From the NCBI GenBank assembly GCA_964615375.1, contig CAZTOW010000005.1, forward strand, positions 1 through 64,000: a DNA stretch of 64,000 nucleotides, in the 5' to 3' direction. The position numbers were made by a program, and so were the translations under genes. Below are positions 1-9,500 of the stretch, one piece after another. Position 1 is the first letter of the stretch, and each line of letters opens with the position of its first letter. A model generated the notes under the pieces. The model saw only the letters and a program-made list of their open reading frames with translations. It made no database searches and had not been told where the DNA came from. This DNA is from CAZKWG01 sp964615375. Its GTDB lineage: Bacteria; Myxococcota_A; UBA796; CAZKWG01.

Positions 1-4
1 CATG

Positions 5-23
5 TCGGACAGAAATTGTCCGA
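5..23. promoter_or_regulatory. Perfect 7-bp inverted repeat before the TcA-like gene
   Basis: TCGGACA and TGTCCGA are perfect reverse complements separated by 5 bases (GAAAT). The second arm ends 16 bases before the preferred ATG of the TcA-like gene at 40. The position fits an operator or a small mRNA hairpin in the 5-prime region; no T-tract follows, so it is not an obvious terminator. It overlaps the alternative TTG start at 16, which is one reason to prefer the ATG at 40. Function is inferred from position only. Confidence 0.4.
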
Positions 24-39
24 GCAATGCGGTGGACTC

Positions 40-3000
40 ATGGAATGGAAGATCCTCCTGAACCCGACGAGCTGGCGAGGCTCCAGCCCCCCGGGCCCCG
101 TGGCCCTGCGCAACCTCGGTCTGGCCCTCGACGGGCCCCCGCTCGCCCAGAGCGCGCTGGCGGAGCGTCTTCAGGCCGGTCTCCGCGCGCGCTGGGCCCG
201 CGAGGACGCGCCGAGCGCCGAGGAGAAGGCCGCGTGGGAGATCCAGCTCGCGCTGGCCCAGCCGGTCGTTCAGACCTACACCGAGAAGACCCGGGTGGTC
301 CGGCAGCCGGTCTCCCAGGCCGCGCCGGTCTCCTGCCTCTCCTTCAATTCGGGCACGACCACCGCCTCCAAGGTCACCGTGCCCGGCAGCAAGAGCTGGG
401 ACCTCGGCCGGGACTTCAGCGTCGAGTTCATGTGCCGCCCCACGCGCGTCGATGCCGACGTGAAGTGGAGCATCATCCTGACCAAAGCGACGCAGGACAA
501 GACCAAGGGCCTCAACGTCTTCCAGGTGGGGGCCGACCTGTACTGCGACTGCTTCCGGATCGTCGGCGGCGCAAAGCCACGCACCTGGCGCGTGAGCGCG
601 GCGGGCGTGCTGGCGGCGGGCACCTGGGTCCACGTCGCCCTGGTGCGGGACGCGACGAACCAGAACCTGCAATTGTACATCAACGGGCGGCTGGTGAAGA
701 GCCAGGGCGCCAACCTGCAGGCGGGCGAGTCGCTCGAGCTGAACGCGAACATCAGCGACCTGACCCTGGGCAACGTGGGCAATCAGCTCAACTCGACGCC
801 GTTTCAGGGCGAGCTGTGCGAGCTGCGCCTGTGGGGGCGCGCTCGCAGCGGCGACGAGGTCGCCCGCGACTGTACGGTCCGCCTCGGGGACGCGGCGACG
901 GGGCAGGAGGCGCTCACCGGCTACTGGCCGCTGGGCAAGCCCGAGGCCGCCGAGCTGGTGAAGGACCTGGGCCCCGCCCAGCGCCACGGCACCGCGGCCA
1001 GCGTGCGCGCCCTCGAAGATGGCCCTGCGCTGACCGAGACGGTGATGCGTGACGTCACGGAGTCCTACCTGGTCCCGGACCCCCTGCCGGCCCGCCCCCA
1101 GCCCGTGGTGTTCGACCCGGACGCCGCGCTGATCGCGCTCGTCGATCCGACGCTCTGCGCCGAGCCTCTCGCTGATGAGAGCATCGAAGGACTCAGGCTG
1201 AGGCGCACGAGCGCCCTGGCCGAGGAGCGCGCCCGCCTGGCCGCCGCGGCCAGCCTGATCTCCTCCACGCCGGTGCTCGCGCGGGTGCTCACCGCCGCCG
1301 GCCTGGGCCTGGACACGACCGGCAAGCGGGGCGTCGCCTTGCCCCACGCCCTCGATCCCCGCCGGGTGCTCGCGGCCCTGCACGCCGACGACGAGCGCTG
1401 GAGAGAGGCGGGCCTTCGCCGGGACGAGCTGCGCTGGCTGGTCGACCTCGTCGCGCGGGTCGAGGCGGGAGGCGCCCTGCTGCCCGATGATCTGGCCGAC
1501 CTGCTCGACCTGCTGCTCGGCCGCTTCCGGCGCGCTGCTGCCCTGAGCTGGCGGGCCGAGGAGCGCGACCTGGGGATCGTCGCGCTGAGCCCCGATCTCT
1601 TCGCCGAGGCCGAGGCCGATCTCGAGGCGCGCCTGGCGGCGCTGCGGCGATGGGAGCTGGACGCCGACGCGCTCATCGACCGGGAGATGAAGCTCGCCGC
1701 CCGGCGGGTGGAGCTCGACGCCAGCGCCGCGCGCCTGTCCGCCGCCCAGGAGGCCGCCGAGGGTGTCCTGGCCGTCGCGCTGCGCCGGGCGTGGATCGAC
1801 GCGCTGCGCTCCCAGGGGGACGCGCGCGCCCTGGGACGACAACTGTGGGTGGATCTGGAGGAGCGGGGTGACGATCACACCACCCCGCTGGAGCAGGCCG
1901 TGCTGCGCCTCGGCGCCCTGGTCCGCGCGCTGTGCGAGGTTCGGGACGCGCCCCTGCAACAGCCGCTCAAGCCGGCGGCCCTCCCGGTCCTGTCGCCCGT
2001 GGTCGGTGCCCGCGCCCCCGCGCTGGGCCGCTGGCTGGGCACCTATGAGGCCTGGACCGGCGAGCGCGCCGCCAGCCTCTACCCCGAGCGGCTGCTGGGT
2101 CTGAGCCTTCGCCCCGACGCCACCGACGCCCTCGGCGCCGTGATGGAGGGCCTGGAGCGCGACCCCGGCGCCGATCCCCTGATCCTGGCCCGGGAGGCCT
2201 TCGCCGAGGTGGTGGGGGGCACCATCGACGATCTGCGCCTGGTCGAGGCGCCGCTGGCTGGGTGGACGGGCCAGACCGCCACACGCGACAGCACCATCGG
2301 CCTGTACCTGTTCGGGCGCTCCGAGGGGCGCCTGAAGTGGCGGAGGACGGAGGGCTGGGACGATTCGGGACAGGCGCGGCTGGAAGACTGGAAGACCCTG
2401 GACACCGGCGAGGGCCAGGTCACCCGGGTCGGCGGCGCCACCTTCGTGGACCCGTCGGGTGGCACCCGCGATCACACGGTGATCGTGGTCGTCGAGCGCC
2501 TGGTGGACGCGCTGCGCTCGCTGCAGCTCTGGCGCTACGAGATCGCCCGCGACGCCTGGGAGAGCGTCGAGCTGCCGCTGCCCGAAGGGGTCGCCGCCAC
2601 CAGCTCCGCCTGGCGCTGCTGGCTGGCCCAGGACATCGCGCTCAGGGCCCCGGCCAACCTGCTGATCGAGACCTGGGACACCTCGGGTGGTGGGCTGCTC
2701 TACCACGCCGCCGTGTGGCCGGGCCCAGGCGCAGGCACCAGCCCGGACTGGCAGATCGCGTGCGGGGACAGGCCCGCGCCCCTGGTCGCCGCGGTGATGG
2801 AGGGCGCCGCGATGGTGGTCTTCGCGAGAGACGCCAACGGAGGCTACACGTACGCGCGCCGCCTGCTGGACCTGAGCGAGCCGCGCTGGATCAGGGAGCT
2901 GCCGGACGCGGGGCCGGTCCCGGCCGTCGGCGCGATCTACGAGACCACCGGGAAAGGAGGCTTCTCCCAGGTCGCGGCGCTGTATCCGGGCAAGGACGCC

Positions 3001-6000
3001 CAGGGGCGCGCCGCGCTGCACCGGGTGAGGCCGCCGGCGCCGAAGTGGACCCGGGGATCGATCACACGAATCCCGCAGCTCGCGCCTGCGGATTGGGGAC
3101 TCAAGGCGCAGGATTTTGGCCTGAACGTCTCGGACAAGGTGCTGGGCGCCATCCGGTCCATGTCGGGGCTGCCCGTCAGCGAGCTCACGAGCGTTCGGCT
3201 CGGTGTGGGCTCGCAGGAGGCGGAGATTGGTCAGGTGCACGCGGAGGCCAGGGATGCGCTGAACGCCGTCGTGATGGCGTATAGTGATAGGAGGGCGCAG
3301 CCACTTCTCGCCTTCCCGCCGGCGCTCGAAGACGCCAACACAAAAGCGTCTGCGCTGCTCATCGAAATGGACAGGCTCTCCGACCTCACTATCGGCACGG
3401 GGGATGTCTTCCTCGCGACGATGACCGTCAGGCACTGGGGGGCCTGGCTCTATCAGGCGCTCAAGGCTGTCAAGTTGGCCTTGGACCCGATGAATGGCGA
3501 TGGTGTAAGTGGTACGGCAGAGAAGTTGCAAGACAAGCTGCACGAGGTCATGGCCGAGGTAGAGCAGATTGTCGAGAGGTACATGACCGATCTCGAGCAG
3601 TGTCTGGCAGATCACGTCCTTGCTGACCCGCGCATGCGCTTCGCCCAGAGACAGCTCCTGAGCGCCACCCAGTACACGCTGTTCAATCTGGCGAACAACC
3701 TGAGCTGGCCTGCGGACCCTGGGGCGCCGTTCTCGGTGGCGCTCGACCTGGACGACACCGAGGAGCGCCGGCCCTGGAGCCCGCCGCAGATCCTGCCCAT
3801 GGGCGCCGAGGTCTCGGCGGCGCACACAGCGGGGCCTTGTTGGGATCCATCCAAGCGGTACCTGGTGTTGCAGACAGGCGCCTCCTGGCTGGTCAGGATG
3901 GGCGCCGACCAGCTGCAGACCGCCCGTTCGCTGGGGTTGCCGTCGCGGAGCTCGCCGTACGCCGCGGGCGCGCAGCTCGACGTGGCCAGCCTGTCGGAAC
4001 GCCGGGCCGCCGATCTGGGCGCCTCGTTCGGGGAGGTCCTGTTGACCCAGGAGACGCAGACGCGGACCCCGGTCGGGATCGACCCCCGATCGATCGAAGA
4101 TGCCTATATCTACCTTCCTTTCGCGGTGGCGAGCTGGCTGGTCCGCCAGGGCCGGCACGAGGAGGCGTTGCCCTGGTACCGTCGGGTCTGGGACGAGCGC
4201 ACGGGCGTGGCCCTGTGGAGCGCCGCGCCCCTGAGCGGAGAGTCCGCCGACCCCGGCGCGGCGCCCACCTCCGAGGCCGCGCTCAACGGCGCCCCGCTGC
4301 CCGATCCCTGGACCTCCGCCCTCTCCCGCCAGGGCACCGTCGCGCGCGCGGTCCGCCTGGGGCTGGCCGGCAGCCTGTTCGCCCTGGGAGATCGCGCCTA
4401 CGCGCTGGACACCGCCGAGCACGTGGCCCGCGCCGCCGAGCGCTACCGCGGGGCCCTGGCGGCCCTGTGGCCCGAGCAGGACCTGGACCTGCTGGTCGGG
4501 CAGATCACCCTCGCCCCGGGCTCCGCGCTGGGCCGATGCCCGCAGGAGCTGTCACCTCCCCCCGAGCTGGCGGCGCTGCTGGGTCGCATCCAGGGTCGGC
4601 TGCGGCAGATCCACGAGGGCCGCAACCTGGGCGGTCTGCGCCGCGAGCTGGACGGTTACGTCGCCTCCTCCGAGGCCACGGGTCTGGCCGGCGTCACCGC
4701 GGCCTGGCGCCAGCCGCCGACGATCTGGCGCTGGCGCACCCTGCTGAGCCGCGCCAAAGAGCTGGCCGAGCAGGCGCGCGCGGTCGAGGGCGCCCTGATG
4801 TCGGCGATCCAGGCCGGGGACGCCTCGGCCCTGGAGATCCTGCGCAGCCAGCAGGACATCGCCACCCAGCGCGCCCTGCTGCGCCTCCGTGACGAGGGCG
4901 TCACCCAGGCGGAACGGGGCGTGGCGGTGGCGCGGGCTCAGCAGGCGCGCGGGCGGATCCAGCTCCAGGAGATGCGCAGGAGGATCGCGGCGGGGATGAA
5001 CGATCATGAGCGGTCGATGTTGCGGGCGCAGCGGAGCGCGTCGGAATTTCGGCGGGCGAGCTCGAGGGTGGCGTCCGCGATCAGCAGTTACGATTATGCC
5101 GGGCGAGCCCTAGGCGAACAGAGCATTGTGGAGTTCTTCGACAGCTTCGGGAGCAACCTCGGCGCGGCCGCCAATTTCTCAATTGCCGCCGGCCTGAGCC
5201 TCACCCGCGGCGAACTCGACGATCAGGCCCTCTCCTCCGAAGCCGAAGCCCATACCGCCTCCTTCTACGCCTCCCATGAGCGACGCGTCGAGGAGTGGCA
5301 GCTCGCCGCTGCCCTGGGTGAGGCCGATCTCTCCGTCGGCGCCCTCCAGATCGACATCGCCCGCGGCCAGGTCGGCCTGGCCCGCGCCGAGCGCCGGCTC
5401 ACCGCCCTCAGCGCGTCCCACACCGAGGCCATCGCGCGCTTCCTGGCCGATCGCCAGCTGTCTCCGGCCCTCTTCCGCTTCGTGGCGGGCCAGCTCCGCA
5501 GCGCGCTGGCCACCTGGCTGGACGCCGCTGTGAGCACCGCGCGCCTCGCCGAGGCCGCCCTGGCCTTCGAGCGCCTGGAGGCCCCAGGCCGCTTCATCGC
5601 CCTGGACTACGGCGCGCCCAACCGCGCGGCGGGTGTTGACGATCACTGGACGGCCGCCACCCGTCTGCTCACCGACCTGGCGCGCCTGGAGCAGCACGCC
5701 CTCCTCGACGAGCGGCGCCGGGCGCAGCTCACGCGCACGTTCTCCCTCGCCCAGCTCGACCCCGCCGCGCTCGACCAGCTGCGCGAGCGTGGATCGGCCC
5801 TCATCGAGCTGCCGATGGCGCTGTTCGACCAGGACTTCCCCGGCCACGTACAGCGCCGCATCCGGCGGGTGCGCCTGTCGGTGCTGGCGCTGATCCCACC
5901 GGGGGAGGGGATCAAGGCCACCCTGTCGGCCCCCGGCTCCTCCTGGGTCGTGCCCGGCTTCGGCGTGCACGATCCGGTCGCGCTGATCGCGCCGGACGAG

Positions 6001-6585
6001 CCCGTCGCCCTGTGTTCCCCTGTCAACGCCACGGGGCTGTTCGAGCTGGAGCCCGCGTCGGATCAGCGCTTCCCCTTCGAGGGGCGCGGGGTGGCCGGCA
6101 CCTTCCACCTGCACCTGCCGAAGCCGGCCAACCGCTTCGACTACCAGAGCCTCTTCGACGTGAGCCTGACCCTCGACTACACGGCGCTGGACGACCCGGA
6201 GCACCGGGAGCGGACGCTCGCCCGCCTGGGACGTCGGGTCAGCCTGCGGCGCGGCTTCAGCGTCCGCGACGACTTCCCGGATCTCTGGTACGACCTCCTC
6301 GCCGCGACCGGGCCCTTCGAGGGTGGCTTCGTGGTCCGCCGCGCCGACTTCCCGCCCAACCTGGAGTCCCTGACTCTGGTGGGCGAGGCCAGCGTCGCGC
6401 GGGCCGACACCCTGGTGGGCGCGGGCGTCACCGTGCGCGCTCCGGCCAGCGGCGCGCCGGTGGGGCGCTGGACGCTGCGGGTGGACGAGCCGGCCGAGCT
6501 GCGGGAGGCGGCCCGCGCGGATCCCACCCTGGACCTGCTCCTGACCCTGGTGGCCGTTGGCCGGACCCCGCCCTGGGGCTTCTGA
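40..6585 (+). CDS. TcA-like Tc-toxin (ABC toxin) subunit with N-terminal LamG domain
   Basis: This 2181-residue protein carries the C-terminal hallmarks of insecticidal Tc-toxin A subunits, which bind cells and form the translocation pore. Visible from N to C: a LamG/concanavalin-like jellyroll (about residues 100-320, with LYINGRLV and GYWPLG), a region resembling the TcA neuraminidase-like part (about 740-1015), a TcA motif region (LPFAVASWLVRQGRHEEALP near 1357, RLRQIHEGRNLGGLRREL near 1520), a long helical pore-like segment (about 1570-1870), and a TcB-binding-type beta domain (about 1915-2050, with FDQDFPGHVQRRIRRVRLS and FDYQSLFDVSLTLDYT). The family usually has a long N-terminal helical shell, and here a LamG replaces it. 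The frame stays open to base 1, so a longer N-terminus outside the window is possible; ATG 40 has a GGTGG ribosome site, whereas TTG 16 lies inside an inverted repeat. The stop overlaps the next start. No TcB or TcC partner is visible. Family call is strong, toxic function is inferred. Confidence 0.85.
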   Translation: MEWKILLNPTSWRGSSPPGPVALRNLGLALDGPPLAQSALAERLQAGLRARWAREDAPSAEEKAAWEIQLALAQPVVQTYTEKTRVVRQPVSQAAPVSCLSFNSGTTTASKVTVPGSKSWDLGRDFSVEFMCRPTRVDADVKWSIILTKATQDKTKGLNVFQVGADLYCDCFRIVGGAKPRTWRVSAAGVLAAGTWVHVALVRDATNQNLQLYINGRLVKSQGANLQAGESLELNANISDLTLGNVGNQLNSTPFQGELCELRLWGRARSGDEVARDCTVRLGDAATGQEALTGYWPLGKPEAAELVKDLGPAQRHGTAASVRALEDGPALTETVMRDVTESYLVPDPLPARPQPVVFDPDAALIALVDPTLCAEPLADESIEGLRLRRTSALAEERARLAAAASLISSTPVLARVLTAAGLGLDTTGKRGVALPHALDPRRVLAALHADDERWREAGLRRDELRWLVDLVARVEAGGALLPDDLADLLDLLLGRFRRAAALSWRAEERDLGIVALSPDLFAEAEADLEARLAALRRWELDADALIDREMKLAARRVELDASAARLSAAQEAAEGVLAVALRRAWIDALRSQGDARALGRQLWVDLEERGDDHTTPLEQAVLRLGALVRALCEVRDAPLQQPLKPAALPVLSPVVGARAPALGRWLGTYEAWTGERAASLYPERLLGLSLRPDATDALGAVMEGLERDPGADPLILAREAFAEVVGGTIDDLRLVEAPLAGWTGQTATRDSTIGLYLFGRSEGRLKWRRTEGWDDSGQARLEDWKTLDTGEGQVTRVGGATFVDPSGGTRDHTVIVVVERLVDALRSLQLWRYEIARDAWESVELPLPEGVAATSSAWRCWLAQDIALRAPANLLIETWDTSGGGLLYHAAVWPGPGAGTSPDWQIACGDRPAPLVAAVMEGAAMVVFARDANGGYTYARRLLDLSEPRWIRELPDAGPVPAVGAIYETTGKGGFSQVAALYPGKDAQGRAALHRVRPPAPKWTRGSITRIPQLAPADWGLKAQDFGLNVSDKVLGAIRSMSGLPVSELTSVRLGVGSQEAEIGQVHAEARDALNAVVMAYSDRRAQPLLAFPPALEDANTKASALLIEMDRLSDLTIGTGDVFLATMTVRHWGAWLYQALKAVKLALDPMNGDGVSGTAEKLQDKLHEVMAEVEQIVERYMTDLEQCLADHVLADPRMRFAQRQLLSATQYTLFNLANNLSWPADPGAPFSVALDLDDTEERRPWSPPQILPMGAEVSAAHTAGPCWDPSKRYLVLQTGASWLVRMGADQLQTARSLGLPSRSSPYAAGAQLDVASLSERRAADLGASFGEVLLTQETQTRTPVGIDPRSIEDAYIYLPFAVASWLVRQGRHEEALPWYRRVWDERTGVALWSAAPLSGESADPGAAPTSEAALNGAPLPDPWTSALSRQGTVARAVRLGLAGSLFALGDRAYALDTAEHVARAAERYRGALAALWPEQDLDLLVGQITLAPGSALGRCPQELSPPPELAALLGRIQGRLRQIHEGRNLGGLRRELDGYVASSEATGLAGVTAAWRQPPTIWRWRTLLSRAKELAEQARAVEGALMSAIQAGDASALEILRSQQDIATQRALLRLRDEGVTQAERGVAVARAQQARGRIQLQEMRRRIAAGMNDHERSMLRAQRSASEFRRASSRVASAISSYDYAGRALGEQSIVEFFDSFGSNLGAAANFSIAAGLSLTRGELDDQALSSEAEAHTASFYASHERRVEEWQLAAALGEADLSVGALQIDIARGQVGLARAERRLTALSASHTEAIARFLADRQLSPALFRFVAGQLRSALATWLDAAVSTARLAEAALAFERLEAPGRFIALDYGAPNRAAGVDDHWTAATRLLTDLARLEQHALLDERRRAQLTRTFSLAQLDPAALDQLRERGSALIELPMALFDQDFPGHVQRRIRRVRLSVLALIPPGEGIKATLSAPGSSWVVPGFGVHDPVALIAPDEPVALCSPVNATGLFELEPASDQRFPFEGRGVAGTFHLHLPKPANRFDYQSLFDVSLTLDYTALDDPEHRERTLARLGRRVSLRRGFSVRDDFPDLWYDLLAATGPFEGGFVVRRADFPPNLESLTLVGEASVARADTLVGAGVTVRAPASGAPVGRWTLRVDEPAELREAARADPTLDLLLTLVAVGRTPPWGF

Positions 6586-9500
6586 TGGCTCGCTCCCCGG
6601 TGCTCCTGGAGATCGTGCGCGCGCGGGCCGGCGGCCACAGCTTCGCCTACCAGGCAGGCCCCCAGACCTATCTGGCGCGGACCCCGGGCGGAGGCTTTCG
6701 AGAGATTCACTTTGACTGGAATGATTCGCTGCTGAACGGTCTGTCGAAGCTCGCTGGATTCCGCCCCGATCCCCTGGCGGCGGCGGAGATGGGGGAGCGC
6801 CTGCGCGCCTTCCTGCACGACAGCCCACTGGCCGCCCACGAGCGCGCGCTGGGCGAGGGAGAGCCGGGCTGGCTCTCGCTCCGCTTCGCGGCGGCCGAGC
6901 TCTACGCCCTGCCCTGGGAGCTCCTGACCCTGCGGCCCTCGGGCCTGAGCCTGGGGCAGCTCCCGGACCTGCTGCTCACCTTCAGCTGGCCCGAGGCCCG
7001 GGCCAGGCCGGCGCCCATCGAGCCCCGGCCGGAGGGCGGTCGCCTGCTGTTCGCCTGGTCGGAGGCGGGCGGGCGGGTGCCGCACGCGGCGCACCAGGCG
7101 GCCATCGCGGCCTCCGCGGGCCCCTGGCGGGCGTGGAGCGCGGACCAGGACGTGCTGGCGGAGGCGTCCCTGGCCAGCGTGAGCGGCAGGCTGCGCGACG
7201 CCCGCGACGCGGGGCGCCCCTACACGGCGCTGCACGTGCTCACCCACGGCGTCGCAGGCCCGGACGGGGGGGCGCTGCTCCTGAGCGGGCCCACGGGCGC
7301 TCACCGCGTCGATCCCGCCAGCCTGCGCGGCGCGCTCGCCCCGCACCTCGACACCCTGAGGCTGGTGGTGCTCTCCGCCTGCCAGTCCGCGGCGGTGGGC
7401 GCGCCCGGAGGCGCCCTGGGCGGCGCGGCGCTGGCCCTGCACCGGGCGGGGGCCGAGGCGGTGCTCGGCGCGAGGCTGCCGCTGGGTGTCGCCGCCTCCA
7501 TCCGCCTGACCGAAACGTTCTATCATGAAATATTTGAACAAAGTCAATCCGTAGAGCAAGCCTTCCTCGTGGCTCGTCGAGCGATCCAGGACGCAGGGCT
7601 GGGCGCCTCCGGCCTCCAGCTCTGGACCCACGCGGACGAGGGCGGCGACTCTCGTCCCTTCGTGATGCGCCCCTACCGGGGCCTGCTGGCCTTCGAGGGC
7701 GTGGACCAGGCCTTCTACTTCGGGCGCGAGGCCGAGCGGGACCTGCTGCTGCGCCGCGTGCGCAGCGCCGCCGAGGGGCGGGCTCCGCGCTTCCAGGTGC
7801 TGTGCGGGGCCACCGGCGCGGGCAAGACCTCGCTGCTGCGGGCGGGGCTGATCCCGGCGCTGCGGGCCGCGGGCTGGCGGGTCCTGAGGGCGCGTCCCGC
7901 GGGCGCGGTGGCCGCGGTCGAGGCCGCGCGGACGGAGCTCGGGCCCGGGGACCGACTCCTGGTGGTGGTGGATCCGCTCCAGGAGCTGTTCACCGCCATC
8001 GACGAGCCGGCGCAGCGGGAGGCCGTAGCCGCGGCGCTCTGGCGCGCGTCACAGGACCCGCGGCTCGTGGTGCTGGCGGCGGTGCGCGTGGACTACCTCG
8101 GTCGATGCGAGGAGATCCACCTGTCGCCAGAGGGCCCCCGGCTGGACACCCTGGTCTACGACGAGGCCCACCGGCTCTTCCTCGCGGCGCCGGAGCCCGA
8201 GGCGCTGCGGCGCGTCTCCGAGGGGCCGCTCCATCGTGTGGGGCTGGAGTTCGAGCCCGGCCTGCTGGATCTGCTCCTGGCGGAGGCCGGCACCGAGGCC
8301 GGCGCGCTGCCGGCGCTGCAGCACACCCTGGACCGCCTCTGGACCCGCCGGGAGGGTCGGCGCCTGACCCACCGGGGCTACCGGGCGCTGGGCGGACTGT
8401 CGGGCGCCCTGGCGACCACCGCGGACGAGGTGATCGACGGGCTCGACGCCGAGGAGCGGGCCTCCGCCCGCCAGCTCCTGGTGGCGCTGGTGGCCGTCGG
8501 CGAGGACGGGCGCCTGTCGGGGCGGCGGGCGGCGGCCCTGGACGCGCTCCTTCCCGCGTCTCCCGAGGCGCGCGCCCAGACCGAGGCAGCGTTGGAGCGA
8601 CTCATCCAGGCGAGGCTGGTGTTCGTGACCGGGCAGGCGGGCGCCAGGGGAGTGGAGATCGCCCACGAGGCGCTGATCACGCGCTGGGAGCGCCTGCGGA
8701 CCTGGGTGGAGGAGGATCTGGACCTCCACCGGCGGCGGGCCGCGCTCGAGCGCCTGGCGGAGGAGTGGCGGGCCCACCGATCCGAGCCCGACGGCGGCGC
8801 GCCCTACCTGCTGCGCGGGACCCGGCTGGGCTACGCACGGGAGGTGGTCGGCGCGGCGCCGACGGCGCTGGTGGCGGCGCTGCTGTCGGCCAGCGTGGAG
8901 GCGGAGGCGCTCGCGGAGGGCGCGCGCCTGGCGGAGCTCGCCGAGCGGGAGCGTCTGGCGGCCCTGGCCCTGGAGGCGGCCCGACGCGCCCGCGACGCGG
9001 CCCTCCTGGCCACCGCGCGCGCCCGGCGCGAGGCCGATCCCACCCTGGCGCTGCAGCTCCTGCGCGAGGTGCAAGGGGCGTGGCAGCCCCTCGAGTGGAT
9101 CCGCGAGGCCTGGGAGGTCTTGAACCTGCCCTGCTGCGTGGGCGCCTGGCCTCGGGATCAGGCCCCGGTGGAGTCCCTGGCGGTTCAGGCCGTGGTTCGG
9201 ACCGGAGGCGGCCTGCGGTGCCCCTCTCCGGACGGGCGCTGGACCGCTCTGGGGGGGGCGGACGGCCGGATCCGCGTGCTCGACGCCGAGGGTGCCGTGG
9301 CGCAGACCTTTCGCGGCCACGTGGGCGCCATCCTGGACCTGGCGTGGACCGCCGACGGCCGCCGCCTGTGCAGCGCCTCCGAGGATCAAAGCGCCCGTGT
9401 CTGGGAGCTCGACGTCGGGCCGTGCGCGGTGTTTCGCGGGGCCCAGGGCCCTGTGACCGGCGTGCGCCCCTCGGCGGATGGGGGGCGGCTGGCGACGGTC

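Noticed and set aside
16..39. TTG start at 16 for the TcA-like gene
   Set aside because: It lies inside an inverted repeat with no ribosome site; ATG 40 has GGTGG upstream. The true start may still be outside the window.
5179..6828. Long minus-strand frame opposite the TcA-like gene
   Set aside because: Gln/Arg/Gly-rich shadow product of a GC-rich gene, ends and starts inside the coding genes of the other strand.
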